Assembly: GCA_013076295.1 (NCBI GenBank)
Contig: RQOL01000659.1
Coordinates: 1 to 64,000, forward strand
Direction: 5' to 3'
Length of the DNA stretch: 64,000 bases
Source of the DNA: Sanderia malayensis
Lineage: Eukaryota; Cnidaria; Scyphozoa; Semaeostomeae; Pelagiidae
The notes under the pieces were generated by a model, which saw nothing but the letters and a program-made list of their open reading frames with translations, did not search any database and was not told where the DNA came from. Position numbers and translations under genes: made by a program. Positions 1-10,615 of the stretch are shown piece by piece (the stretch's first letter is position 1; every line of letters starts with the position of its first letter).

Positions 1-57
1 TTATACTTAGTAACGAAGTAATTATGAGGCATTATTGGGAAATTCCTTATTCTTCAG

Positions 58-2392
58 GTGCCAAGAGATTCAAGTCACATAAATTTGAGAAAACCAAACG
101 ACATGGCATATATATTTGGTGGTGCTTATTCACCTCTCTCAGTTAAACTTGTTGAGCAGGTAACTTATCGTTTGATTCTGCCATTGTTTATCGATCAGGC
201 TGGCAAGCTTTCCATTTGAAAGTGCATACCATATCAATGCAGGATTCCACATTGCGACAAAAGTTTTGGGACACTTTCACATGTTTTCTACGTATCTTCA
301 TCCCCTTCCTCCCCCAATCAATGATGCCTCAAGCAACAGTTATACACAATATCGACGCAATTTCTTTTGCACGATGAACACAAAGTTTTGATTGAGAGAA
401 CAAGATTGCTTTAGAGGGAGTGTTGAGTTGAATAAAGCCTAGTATAAAGGTTACGGGTTGATTAGATTTTTCGGATTTTTTCAAGTGGCCCAAAGTGTCC
501 GAAAAACGTTTGTCCACCATTGTGGCATGTGGTATTCCCATTCTCTGCTACACTCTTTTTCTGTAACAACACATTTATGAGTAAACCGAAGCTCAATTTG
601 CCAAAAAATAAGAATAACAAGTTTTGACCATTGCTGAGTCTCAAATGAGATATTGACAACAAATTCTGATGAAATTAACAGATGTATTTGTTCATAAATA
701 TCAGCAGTCGTTGGTCATTAACCGTACTGCTGAAAAATGTCCAACTGCCATGTATTGGTCTTAAACACTATACACTGTTGTTATTTTACTCATCACAGGT
801 GCTTTTAAAAGGTGCTCAAAGCATAGACGATGTTACAAAGGCGTTGAGTGCTCCTTTATTTTGCATCAGAAAACCTTCTTCAGCAAGAGGTGCCTATTCT
901 ATTCCTCACTTTTTTGACGAATATGTACAGGTTTGAATTTTGATGCTATCAAAGGGAAAAGCACAAGGCTTTGACTGCACTTCACAAAGTAAAATAGAGG
1001 ACAAAATTTCTGGGACACCCAGGATTTTAGCAATTTTTACACGCATACTTTACCCCCTCCCCCCAAAACAATGTTGTCTGTAAAGGCGGTTATTTTCAAT
1101 ATCGCCGAAATTCTTTTGGCCCGGTGATAAGAAAGGATTGGTGCACAAGACAACATTGTTTGGGAGGAGTGGGGGTCGGATTCTGCTCACAGGGAACAAA
1201 GTGTGCAGAAGCACAGCATTATCCAATGAAATTTTCAGGTGTCCCAGGGACTTTTGTCCCTTATTTTAGCCACAGATCTTGTTATTAGTGTTATTATAAT
1301 CAGACGTACATGGGAGAATATTACAAGCACGTAGAGAGCGCTGAATTCAGCCAAATAGAAGACCAGCATAATGGATTGGATATATACTTGATATAGTTTG
1401 CTCCGTCTATCCCCATAATAATAGCTCTAAAGCAATCAGTGTACTTGGAATGCGGTTTGCTTATCGATTTCTTTTATCAACCGCCCCCTTGTGTCCCAAG
1501 TGCAATGAAAGGATTGCTATAAAGCCCGTATAGTGATAGCCTAGAGGGTTTCATCGTATGAAGTTTGTGCGCACACAATAGGACGGATATTGTGATTACA
1601 ATCCGATGTTAATTGTGATGTTTACAAGGTATTATGTTGTATTTTCAGCAACTGGGAGTCATACTCAATCAACGTATTCTGCTCTACGGACTGTGTTAGT
1701 TGTTTTTGTTGGTGGTTGCAGTCATTCGGAAATAACTGCACTTCGATTTCTCGGCATGAAACATGGTGAGTCTACATTCGTTATTCTCTTGCAAACAAGG
1801 TAATATAAGCTTTCTTCCACTGTTGCTAACCTTTCTTGCATTTCATGCAAATTTTGACTGGGGAAGTCTTGTGTAAAATTTATGATTTTTATTAGAATAT
1901 AGCTTAGAAGAATATCGAGGCTCAAACTCTCTAAAATTTAAGAATAAAGTGAGAATGAACCAGGCTCAAGCGTCATCGGAGATAAGATGTTTTGTTTATA
2001 TGAGCTCTCTCGCACGCAAAATAAGGATCAGCTGAATGTTTATGAATATTTTCAAGCGCAAAATCGAACATGTTTATTGAGCCTCTACAAAAAACTGGTA
2101 TTCTTATAAAAAAGAGTGTGTTTGTAAATAGACTTTTCCAACTTAATTTCGTTTTATTTTCACACATTGCACGTAAAAATTTGATTGCAATCTTTCCTGG
2201 TTTTGCTCTATTTGCAAGGTCTGGGAAATAAATTTCTTTTTTCCCCGTTTCAAAGGTGTGAAATTCATGCAAGTTCCCTCATGAATCATTTTTTTTCTAG
2301 GATATCGATTCTTGATCCTAACCACCGCCATTGTAACTGGTGTTTCTTTTATCAGCACACTGCTCCCAGCATCCCTTGCTACTAATGAATAG
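58..2392 (+). CDS. VPS33B: VPS33B, C-terminal part (5' end outside window)
   Basis: Sec1/Munc18-like subunit of endosomal tethering complexes (the VPS33B-VIPAR/CHEVI branch), which controls SNARE assembly in late endosome and lysosome-related trafficking. Four exons are supported: 58-159, 799-889, 1649-1765 and 2301-2392 (stop TAG at 2390-2392). All four are bounded by AG/GT and the phases join (0, 0, 1, 1). The first reads VPRD followed by MAYIFGGAYSPLSVKLVEQ, a hallmark VPS33B block. The third reads VLVVFVGGCSHSEITALRFL and the last begins GYRFLILTTA, both matching the conserved Sec1-family C-terminal strand and helix of VPS33B rather than VPS33A (which has a YSGYAPLS-type block). Introns 1 and 2 hold two copies of one MITE. 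The N-terminal three quarters of the protein lies upstream. The last residues diverge from vertebrates. It converges on FAM221B, about 380 bases away. Confidence 0.9.
253..516. repeat. MITE, GGACAAAA-type, copy 1 (VPS33B intron)
   Basis: Inverted ends CGACAAAAGTTTTGGGACAC (left) and GTGTCC...TTTGTCC (right) enclose a core shared with the copy at about 991-1267. A related core lies at about 10,100-10,250. The copies diverge from one another. Short non-coding ORFs inside it are artefacts. Confidence 0.6.
991..1267. repeat. MITE, GGACAAAA-type, copy 2 (VPS33B intron)
   Basis: Terminal inverted repeats read GGACAAAATTTCTGGGACAC on the left and GTGTCCCAGGGACTTTTGTC on the right. The interior contains complementary blocks (CAATGTTGTCT and AGACAACATTG), so the whole unit can fold back. 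No coding capacity is seen. Confidence 0.65.
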
Positions 2393-2769
2393 CAACAAAA
2401 TCATGTGCTCAGTGTACATTATTCACGTGTTCAATTCATAGCTCGAACACCACTAATTTTTCGCCATTCCAAACCATTGTAAATGATACTTGTATGATTA
2501 ATTGGAAGAATATTTTTTATGATTTTATAATATAATAATTTTTATCGAAAAGATTTCTCGTTTCACCGAACTGAAAACTTTCGTCAATCACTTCACTTGC
2601 CATTTAAATTGGAATGCCAAGCTAGCTGAGTCAAACTGAACTCATTTTAACTCAACGATTTTTATTCACATGACAAGTCCAATCTCTGACATTCATCCAA
2701 ACAACCATGACTATCTATCTTTTCAGGCGTCACATTTCTTTAATTTGATTGCAATATTTCCACGCTTTT
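2393..2769. other. intergenic spacer, convergent 3' ends
   Basis: AT-rich sequence between the convergent stops of VPS33B and FAM221B. I see no gene, RNA or clear repeat in it. Confidence 0.5.
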
Positions 2770-4047
2770 TCATTTACCATTGTTTCCTTGCAATTTCAAA
2801 GCCAAATCTGTTGGTCTCTGCCTTGGAATAGCATACGATCCGCTGACCAAAGCATTATAGGGGCTATCATCATCCTCGTTTCCAGTCAGGACAATGTTTC
2901 TCAACTGAGGCAGTTCATGAAACGGAAGATACTCCTCCCCATACGACAAATTCTTCATCCTTCTTGACGTCACGTCATCAAAACATGTGTCATGCTCTTC
3001 CCAATGTTTATCACAGGCCGCGCAAAGGAAGTTCGAATCGAACGCGAAACACGAACACGAACGGCATTTTCTTCTCCCATTCGGATCGTGTTCTTCGTGC
3101 GTGTGTTTACACCTGCATTTCGCTCTCCACGATCGCACGTCGAACCCTGGTCTTTTCTGCAGCCACCATTCTCCGATTTCTGCCGGTCTCGAAGGGATAA
3201 AAGCGAATTGTTTACACGCGCACAGCTTGCATTTCAATGCTTGCTTTCTCGTCTCCACGAACGAATCGTGTTCTGCCTGCAAATGCCCGCAAAAACATTT
3301 GCTATTAGTGCTGACACGAATGCAGTCGTAGTCATTTCCCAGACACCTCCAGCCGATGTAAATGCCGCTTTCGATTGCTTGGAATGCTGCCTCTCTTTCA
3401 GGATCGAACAGTTTCTTCACTCTACCTGCAAACTGATCTCTGTGCATTGCTCTTGCAACATCAAGCAATTCAGCTGTTTTTGCTGGTATTATCGGTTTAA
3501 CAGTGTAGCTACGTTGTGAAACAATGGCTCGATTATTACACGAACCTCTTGGTTTCGATACGGCATTATGACTGCCTGGTTTTTTTGTTTTGGCAGTGAT
3601 TAATGCCGTATTGTTCAATGCAGAACTTGCTGTGGAATTTTTTTCCTCGTTTCCATGTCTGCCCACAGCGGGAATCAATTCCTTACCCGTTCCCAAGGAA
3701 ACACGTGAAGTTCTGCCACCAGCAACCACCACTGGCCTAAAGTTTGAGTTTGTTGGATCTTGCTTCCGTAATCGTGGACTTATCATTCTTCTTTGTCCTT
3801 TTCCTATCTTCAGCTTTACTCCTGGTTGGCCTACTGTTCTCTTGTTTGCAAATGGCTTCACATTCCTCCCTGGTCCAGTATTCTGTTGTCGATCATGACT
3901 TGACCTCGGCTTAGAGCAAATTTTACCATTGATTTCGAGCTTTTCCAATGCAGAAGTAGTACTACGTGTTTCCCTCGATAACTCGTCATTTTTTCTGTGC
4001 CTTTTTGGCTTTTTCATTGCAATACTGGCACTCGTTTTAGGGTTCAT
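2770..4047 (-). CDS. FAM221B: FAM221B-like cysteine/histidine-rich protein
   Basis: A single uninterrupted coding exon of 425 codons. The N-terminal ~200 residues are basic, Ser/Thr/Asn-rich and probably disordered. From about residue 225 onward the sequence is the FAM221 cysteine-rich domain. It has GIYIGWRC, then three Cys/His clusters (CFCGHLQAEH, CRCKHTHEEHD, CAACDKHWEEHD) separated by CKLCACKQF and CRSCSCFAF, and ends in a GEEYLPFHEL block. The clusters resemble zinc ligands. The molecular function of FAM221 proteins is not established. The FAM221B rather than FAM221A call rests on the long basic N-terminus. A 5'UTR intron is visible on the minus strand: donor after 4154, acceptor before 4066, 19 bases upstream of the ATG. 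The absence of coding introns contrasts with its neighbours. Upstream on the same strand lies CFAP53. Confidence 0.86.
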   Translation of the reverse strand: MNPKTSASIAMKKPKRHRKNDELSRETRSTTSALEKLEINGKICSKPRSSHDRQQNTGPGRNVKPFANKRTVGQPGVKLKIGKGQRRMISPRLRKQDPTNSNFRPVVVAGGRTSRVSLGTGKELIPAVGRHGNEEKNSTASSALNNTALITAKTKKPGSHNAVSKPRGSCNNRAIVSQRSYTVKPIIPAKTAELLDVARAMHRDQFAGRVKKLFDPEREAAFQAIESGIYIGWRCLGNDYDCIRVSTNSKCFCGHLQAEHDSFVETRKQALKCKLCACKQFAFIPSRPAEIGEWWLQKRPGFDVRSWRAKCRCKHTHEEHDPNGRRKCRSCSCFAFDSNFLCAACDKHWEEHDTCFDDVTSRRMKNLSYGEEYLPFHELPQLRNIVLTGNEDDDSPYNALVSGSYAIPRQRPTDLALKLQGNNGK

Positions 4048-4065
4048 TTTAATCTGCCAACTTTA

Positions 4066-4154
4066 TCTGCAATAATTGAGTTGCGCCGCCATATTTGAAT
4101 TTCAAAGTGGGAGTCATAGTAACCAAAACCATAGTAACAGTTGAATTTCTTACC
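4066..4154 (-). other. 5'UTR intron of the FAM221B-like gene
   Basis: On the minus strand a GTAAGA donor starts at 4153 and a TTATTGCAG acceptor ends at 4067, giving an 87-base intron just before the FAM221B start codon. The coordinates given are the two flanking exon bases. Inferred from consensus only. Confidence 0.5.
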
Positions 4155-4443
4155 TGTTCGTCGCCCCCGCAGAGGCCCTTAAAATTTTCCACGCCGCAAA
4201 GCGAACGAAAAGTGTTATTGTTTTCATGATAAAAATATCACAACGTCAGTCATTTACATGATTCAAATTATCATCCATAATTAATGAGTATTATCATATA
4301 ATAAAATAATAAGCAACAAATTCAAGAGTGGTCGAAAACTATCATTGACATTATGATATATCAACGTATGTAATGTAAAAAGTTAATGTTGGTATAATAT
4401 ATACATGATTATTGTTTTGAACAGGGCACGCAATTCATAGTAA

Positions 4444-7400
4444 TCACGAGCTCTTAGCCCTAAGTCCAATGCCAGTAATTCTAAACGGATGCTGTCTTCT
4501 TGTTCTCTCTGGTTTTTCAAGTGCACTTTGCAACTTACGTTGATAGGTCTTTTCAGCGTGCTGCAAAAGAATGCAAGGAATAATAAATTCAATTCTACCG
4601 AATGATAAATGCTCAGTGGACCATGAAAGAAGCTTGAATGAGAGCCAGCACGATTTCTCCCTACCTGCATGCTCTCGATTTCTCTTCTTGCTTCGTCAAT
4701 TTCTTTATCTTTCAACTTTCTTTCATACTTGAGTTGTTCAACCAGATCTTCTTGATACTGTTTGTTTCTTTGTCGCATTTTTTCGATTTGCTCAGCTTCC
4801 AGTCGTTTGTATTCCTCGATCTGTTGCAAGAGGTCCTGTCTCTCTTTCATTGCACCCTCTTGCTCCCTCTTTCGAGCATCCTCTGCAAAACATAACAATT
4901 TATTCGATCACAAATTTCCTGTCAAAATCCGAATATATCAACTACTCAGATTGACTCTCGGGTTACAAAATCTTAAATCACCCAACCAAAACCAAATAGC
5001 CTTAATGTACAACTTAGAATTGTCACCAAATAGGAGTAATCATGAATGCCTTTGAAGTGAGTTAAACATAATCATGAACCTTTTGAAATAAAATGTATCA
5101 CTGAAGATTTATTGGATCAGAGCCAGATTAGCTTCAGAGATCGTTTTCGTTTTAGCTTCAGAGACATGCAGTCTGTCTCTGAAGCCGATTTATCGAATCA
5201 GAGATTTTGGGGATATGTTGAGGATGTTAATTCATCGGATGAGAACTAAGTCTCCTATGGGTAAATATGGTGATGATTGTAGTTTCAAATTTTGTTTCAT
5301 TTCATTTAAAGCTGCAATTAGGTTGCAACGCCTTGTTTTCAAGTGCAGTTTATTTATTAAAGATTTATTATTGACATACCTCTCTCTTTGATCTGTTGTT
5401 CTCTTGTTTGTAGAACATTCTGTAGCAATGCATGCCTTGCTTCTTTTTCCTTTTCCTTCTTCGCATCTCTCCTTGCGTATTGCTGTTCAACTTCTTCACT
5501 CACAGCCTTATTAATTTGATCTTCTCTTTCTTTGTCCTCTTTTCTTGCCATTGCAACATAGTGCATGAAACGTTGATTCTCCTCACGAAGAATTTTCTGG
5601 AAAAACAGGATTTCAATTGAGAAAACAAGTTTATGCTGCTTGTCATTGTTATGTAATGTCTCTAATGTCAAGAGAAATGGACTGAGCAGAACATAAGTGT
5701 ATTGAACAGCAACCGATAGGGAGCAATGGACCAACGGACAAGTCTGATGGCTAACATAAAGTTATGCATATGTGTAAAGTGATAAAGATATATATATCTA
5801 TATATATGACTCTTAGTTGAGTATGCCTATTCTGATAATAGTGCTCAATATATGTGAGTATAGAGCAATTATAATGTAGAATTTGCACTCAATGAAAAGA
5901 CATGTTCTCTGTGACTCTGAGTTTCATGCTTGCGCACTCATCAGACAAACTATACTATATAGTAGAGTATACTCTAGTATTGCTCTGTACTTCTGTACAT
6001 CAAGCACTGTGATGACAGTGTAGATAATATGCATCTATAATATATGTAGATAGATTTAGGAGAAGAAAGGTAGCTCTTAAACGTTACCTGTCTGTGTTTG
6101 TCTTCCATTTCCTCATTCTGAGTGTCTTCTATAACCTTTTGAAGTATCTTCATATCCATGGCCAACTGTTCTTGTCTTTCTTTTGCCTGTCAACATTAAA
6201 AACACAAATGTTTAGCCAAAACACACTTAGTACAGCCAAAACACAATTTTGGCTATGCTAAGCTCATATGTCCAGCACTGAACTGGTTTATCTGTAAAGT
6301 GCAATCTCTATTGAAAGACACCTCTATGCTGCAGACACTTCTAAACAACAGACACTTCTAAACAACAGACACTTCTAGACAACAGACACTTCTAAACAAT
6401 AGACACTTCTAAACAACAGGCACTTTTAGAAAGCACACACTTCTAGACAACAGAAAATTATTGTCCAAATAATCAGATCTTCAAAGAGTGTTCTCAGAAT
6501 GACAATAGTTGCAATGTAAGCCCACCTCCTTTCTTTGCTTCAGTTTGACAGATATGTCCCTGCTTTTCTTGGCATGAAGCTGTTTTTGCTTTCTTTCCTC
6601 TACCAATAAACGATCTTCAGATTCACGAATGGTGGCCTCTTGTTTCTGGTAAGCATAATGTAATCCTCGATCAGAATTATGAAGCAAAAGTTATCAAAAC
6701 AAAAGGAGATGGATGAACTACACATAGTCAAACAATGTTTAGTTTGCATTGCTATGTTAGCGAAATTATTGATTACATTCCAAGTATAGCTAGAAAGTGT
6801 GCTGTAGAATGATATTTTTGGGGAGAGACATGTTAATTCAAGATGCTTACAAGCCATTCTGCTTCAAGTTGCTTCAATTGCCGTTCCTCTTCCTTCCTTC
6901 TTTCAATGGCAGATTTTTGTAAGTTCAGAACATCGACCATCTCGTGATTCCTTTTCATTCTTTCCTGTTCTTCAATCTCTTCTTTCCTTGCCTTCTCTAT
7001 CCTATCCTGGTCCCATAGCTCTGCATACAGACTCTCAATTTTCTGTTGCTTAAGTTTATCATCTTCTTTCTCAGCCAGCTGGGCCTTTCTTTCTGCAAAC
7101 AATTGATCTTGCTGCTGACGACTGAAATGTGTTCTGAGCTCTTCACATTCATTCCTGCATTAAATAAACCAGAACAGCAATTCAAAGTTAATTCAAACAA
7201 CAAAGTGTGTGCTAACGCAATGGACAATTATAACAAATCAAGATCCCTAACTGACCTGAATTTCTGATCAAGTTTTTCAGCCACCATCGCCTGTCTCTCT
7301 TGTTCTCGTTTAGCCCTGAGTTCTCTTGCTCTCAATTTCATTTTTTCTTGTCTTTCTTCAATTGTTTCTTGTTTCGCTTCCATTTCCATAAGTTGTTGCT

Positions 7401-8373
7401 CTTCTTCTGCTAGCAACATTTCTCGTAGCCTTTAACAACAGATTCAAGATCATAAATCAACTCATACTAACCAGATTGTGAATCAACTCATACTAACCAT
7501 ATTGTGAATCAACTCATACTAATCATATTGTGAATCAACTCATACTAACCATATTTTGAATCTACTCATACTAACCATATTGTGAATCAACTCATACTAA
7601 CCAATGCACAAAATCTTGTAATTTCCAAATGGACAAATCATGTATCAATCATGTAGGTAACACCCAATGCAATAGCTAGAGGGGTAAAGCAAGTCCACAA
7701 AGTAACAATATGGTAAGTAATGATATATTTTACTTACTTGTCCTTCCTTTCCTCCAGACTGATTTTCTCCTTGTGAAGGACAGCTTCGACTTTTCTGGAT
7801 ATGATATTTTTCTGTATTCTTCTGTCTGTAGATTTCTCCCAGGCAGACTAGAAGAAAATCAGAAAGCTACCATTAATAAACAGGTCATGCAGACTCAGTT
7901 CAAGAATGGATGTGCGACTTTTATGGATTTGGATTCATTGAATTAAAGGTTCAGTTCATGCTATTATTAATTAAAGGACGTAGGATATTAAAGAGTTCAA
8001 GCCATCATTAAGGTATTCATATATCTATTTTATTATGCTCTAGAATTTGATTTTTACCTTTAAGTAGCATTGTTTATTGTAATTTGTTTCAGCAATTGAT
8101 TTCTCTCTTAATTCTTCATTTCTTCGCCTTTCAAGAATCAAATGCTCTGCGGGTATTTTGTTCTTTGGCTTTGCAACCTTCAAATATAATGCATTAACAC
8201 TTCACAGCCTGGACATTACAGCATAGTAGGTAAGGCGTTCTCATAATTGTTTGGGCCTAAATTCAAACTGATCTCTGTTAAATCGACATTTTATACGCTA
8301 TACTCACAATAGCTACAGAATGTGGTGTTGGACCAGTGAATTCTCTCGTTCTTCTTAGTGATTGTATCATCAT
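4444..8373 (-). CDS. CFAP53: CFAP53 (CCDC11), ciliary coiled-coil protein
   Basis: Axonemal and basal-body coiled-coil protein, a microtubule inner protein needed for motile cilia and left-right patterning in vertebrates. Ten exons are readable on the minus strand: 8308-8373, 8058-8177, 7738-7847, 7256-7429, 6851-7154, 6526-6645, 6088-6186, 5380-5596, 4665-4882 and 4444-4560. All have GT-AG borders and compatible phases. They sum to 1,545 nt (514 residues), the length usual for the family. The start MMIQSLRRTREFTGPTP carries the conserved GPTP motif near the N-terminus. A conserved block reads KQETIEERQEKMKLRARE and continues into VAEKLDQKFR. Nearly all the rest is charged heptad coiled coil (trichohyalin-like/TPH class). 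The gene looks complete and intact. Introns contain minisatellites at 6320-6460 and 7446-7605. Confidence 0.95.
5100..5215. repeat. small inverted repeat in a CFAP53 intron
   Basis: Blocks of TCAGAGAC and GTCTCTGA alternate around 5130-5190 (AGCTTCAGAGACATGCAGTC and GTCTCTGAAGC), able to form a short hairpin. No gene is seen. Confidence 0.35.
6318..6460. repeat. minisatellite, ~17-bp unit (CFAP53 intron)
   Basis: About eight imperfect head-to-tail copies of a unit close to AGACACTTCTAAACAAC. Copies are contiguous without unique spacers, so this is a tandem repeat and not a CRISPR-like array. Confidence 0.85.
7446..7605. repeat. minisatellite, ~26-bp unit (CFAP53 intron)
   Basis: About six contiguous copies of a unit reading ATTGTGAATCAACTCATACT plus AACCAT, with few substitutions. 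Confidence 0.88.
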
Positions 8374-8756
8374 TTATTATCATTAAAAGCGGCAAATCCC
8401 GCTTTAATTTAAACAATTTCAATTTAGATAAACTCCCCTGATTTCAAGAAAGGAACCAAACTTACGAGATGAGATTTACATGTGTTGCTTGGAAACCTAA
8501 AACCAAATCCGGCCTGCCACAATTCAACTCAACTGAAGTGGTGGTGTAGTGAGCAGTGAGGGACATAAATGAAATTCCGTCAGCCCACTGAGGTGTGGTG
8601 GATGGACCAGTGGTAACGTCTGTCTCATTCTCAGGTAATGTCATGGGCTGGCAAAGAAACTGGGATCAAACCCAGTCAGCACCACGAAAATTTTATTTAC
8701 TATTATCCATTGCACCCTTTAAAATTAATGAAATGGAATGTGTACGTTGATTTGAG

Positions 8757-8841
8757 ATAAGTTGCCGTGGAAGAGTGGTTTGAGCCGATGGATTAGCGTG
8801 GCACGCAGAGGTTTGCAGTTCAAACCCATACACGGCAAATA
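8757..8841 (+). repeat. tRNA-derived SINE head
   Basis: TTGCCGTG at the 5' side pairs with CACGGCAA at the 3' side as an acceptor stem. Between them lie a GAGTGGTTTGAGCC A-box-like segment and an AGTTCAAACCC B-box. It resembles a Leu/Ser-type tRNA body with a disrupted anticodon arm, so a SINE or tRNA pseudogene is likelier than a functional tRNA. Confidence 0.55.
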
Positions 8842-9079
8842 AAGTTAATTTTCTCATAATTAATGCTGTGCCTGTTTGAAAATTCATACACTTGATGTAC
8901 ACAAATCTTCTAGATATAATTACTTGTGTTAGAGATGGAAATAAAGTTTGCGGAGGTCTTGGGTTCAACGCCAGGTCAACATAAAATCCTCTGAAGAAAT
9001 AAAGGTAAAAGTATAATACAGCAATTAAATGCGTAGTCAAAGTTATTGCACATAAAAATAAAGTGATATCTTCAATGTA

Positions 9080-9251
9080 CGCGAAAACCCTGATTGGCAA
9101 ATTAATTCCCAAGAGAATAAACTATTCCCAAGGGAATGAGAGAAGTAATTCCCATGGGATTAAGATTATTCCCTGGGGAATTTCTTCTCTCATTCCCTTG
9201 GGAATAGTTTATTCTCTTGGGAATTAATTTTACTCCCAAGGGTTTTCGCGG
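9080..9251. repeat. palindromic MITE (AATTCCC-rich)
   Basis: The arms run from GTACGCGAAAACCC to the complementary GGGTTTTCGCGGAC. Nested AATTCCC/GGGAATT blocks fold the whole ~170 bp into one hairpin. It looks like a fold-back transposon. Confidence 0.7.
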
Positions 9252-9477
9252 ACGTTAACAAGATCATTTTATTATTCTGAGCACCAACTTGCATTCCAGT
9301 GTTAATGAGATACGATTTTCTCCGCAGTTCTCGTCTCGAACGAACCTCAGCCACTCATGGCTACCGATGATACCAATGAGCCACGATGACCATGCTTCGG
9401 ATCTTGCATGCTTCCATTCCATGCCATTTTATCCCGTAATTCACCTTAAACTTAAAGTTTAACGTGGATTACGGAAA

Positions 9478-9562
9478 AATGTTACTGTTGCTTGATTTGA
9501 ACCGCAAACCTTTGCCACACCAATCTATTGGCTCAACCACTGTGCCACGGAGACGGATGTGT
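9478..9562 (-). repeat. tRNA-derived SINE fragment, opposite orientation
   Basis: On the minus strand CCGTGGCACAGTGGTTGAGC (A-box region) is followed by GGTTTGCGGTTCAAATC (B-box). It resembles the element at 8757 but is more diverged and lacks a closed acceptor stem. Confidence 0.45.
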
Positions 9563-9692
9563 CCTGGTGCATACCATCACTGTGCCATTCAACCGAAGAA
9601 ATGAATTTTTGGATGAATATAATTTGTGTGGTGCTTTCTGACTTTGAACGCAGAAATGTGCCACGCCGAGTTACTGATTCATCCAATCGGCC

Positions 9693-9750
9693 ACGCGCTG
9701 TCATTCTATCAACAGATGCTTTAGCATCTGTTGATAGAATGACAGCGCGT
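9693..9750. repeat. near-perfect 28-bp inverted repeat with 2-base loop
   Basis: The left arm, starting ACGCGCTGTCATTC, is followed after two T bases by its exact reverse complement ending GAATGACAGCGCGT. No coding function is evident. It may be the junction of a fold-back insertion. Confidence 0.85.
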
Positions 9751-10615
9751 GTTACATGTTACAGTTCTCGACAATCCAGTCCAGCGTGTTCCTACAATAG
9801 TGGATGCTGTTCCTACAACGTTCCTACAATAGCGCCCAATAGTGCACAGAAACGTTCGATGAAACTTTGGTTTAAACAATAGATTCAACCCGAAACAATA
9901 GGTCGAACGCCCGAAAACAATGGGCCAAAGGGGCAAACGAGGTATCCATAAACGCTTTTTTTGCGGTTCCTAATCTGCCTTATTTTTAAGTGAGTTGTTC
10001 CTTGCCGGCTGAAGCACAAAGTAATCTATATGAGAGCTTGCCGTTTTGAGTAAATTGCAACAAAACACAGTTGGTTCGATTAAATTCTGTGCGTTTTCCT
10101 TATCCCCTCCTTGCTCATGTTGCCTTTCGAAAAAAGTATATACAATTTCGACAAAACCCTATCTGGTTGGTGACAAGAAGATTCTACTTGACAGAACAGC
10201 ATTTTTTTAGAGGAGGAGTGGGGGTCGAATAAAATAAAGCCCACGGGAAAAGAAGCTTGGGGTTGATAGCCTCTTTAGCATAGTTTTACAAATATCCAAG
10301 TGACTTCTTACCAGAATTGAATATACACTTGTGTGCAGGGATGAATGACTGTAAAAATATCAAAAGAAAAAAATAAACCAAATTATTTATATCTACTTAT
10401 TTATATCTTTTAATGTTTTTACCTTACATTACCTATTCAACATAGGAAACAATATTTAATTATCATTTTTCATTCATCAGTCCACCACCCTTTTCTTATC
10501 AAAGATGAAAATATGGATATATAAAATTGTGCCAAAATAATTTACTTCTTTAATTAACTTTAACATATATCAAGTTGAATACTTGTAATTTAATCATTTA
10601 TTCTAATAAGACTTC

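Larger units (their letters stand above)
8374..10615. other. repeat-rich intergenic block between CFAP53 and the RNA ligase
   Basis: No protein-coding exon is recognisable. It holds two tRNA-like SINE pieces (near 8757 and 9485), a long imperfect palindrome (9080-9251), a near-perfect hairpin (9693-9750) and a diverged copy of the GGACAAAA-type MITE core (about 10,100-10,250). Confidence 0.5.

Noticed and set aside
2992..3519. 175-codon + strand ORF over FAM221B
   Set aside because: Antisense shadow of the conserved Cys/His-rich coding exon.
6318..7605. Regular repeats that might suggest a CRISPR-like array
   Set aside because: Units are head to tail with no unique spacers, and they lie in introns of an animal gene.
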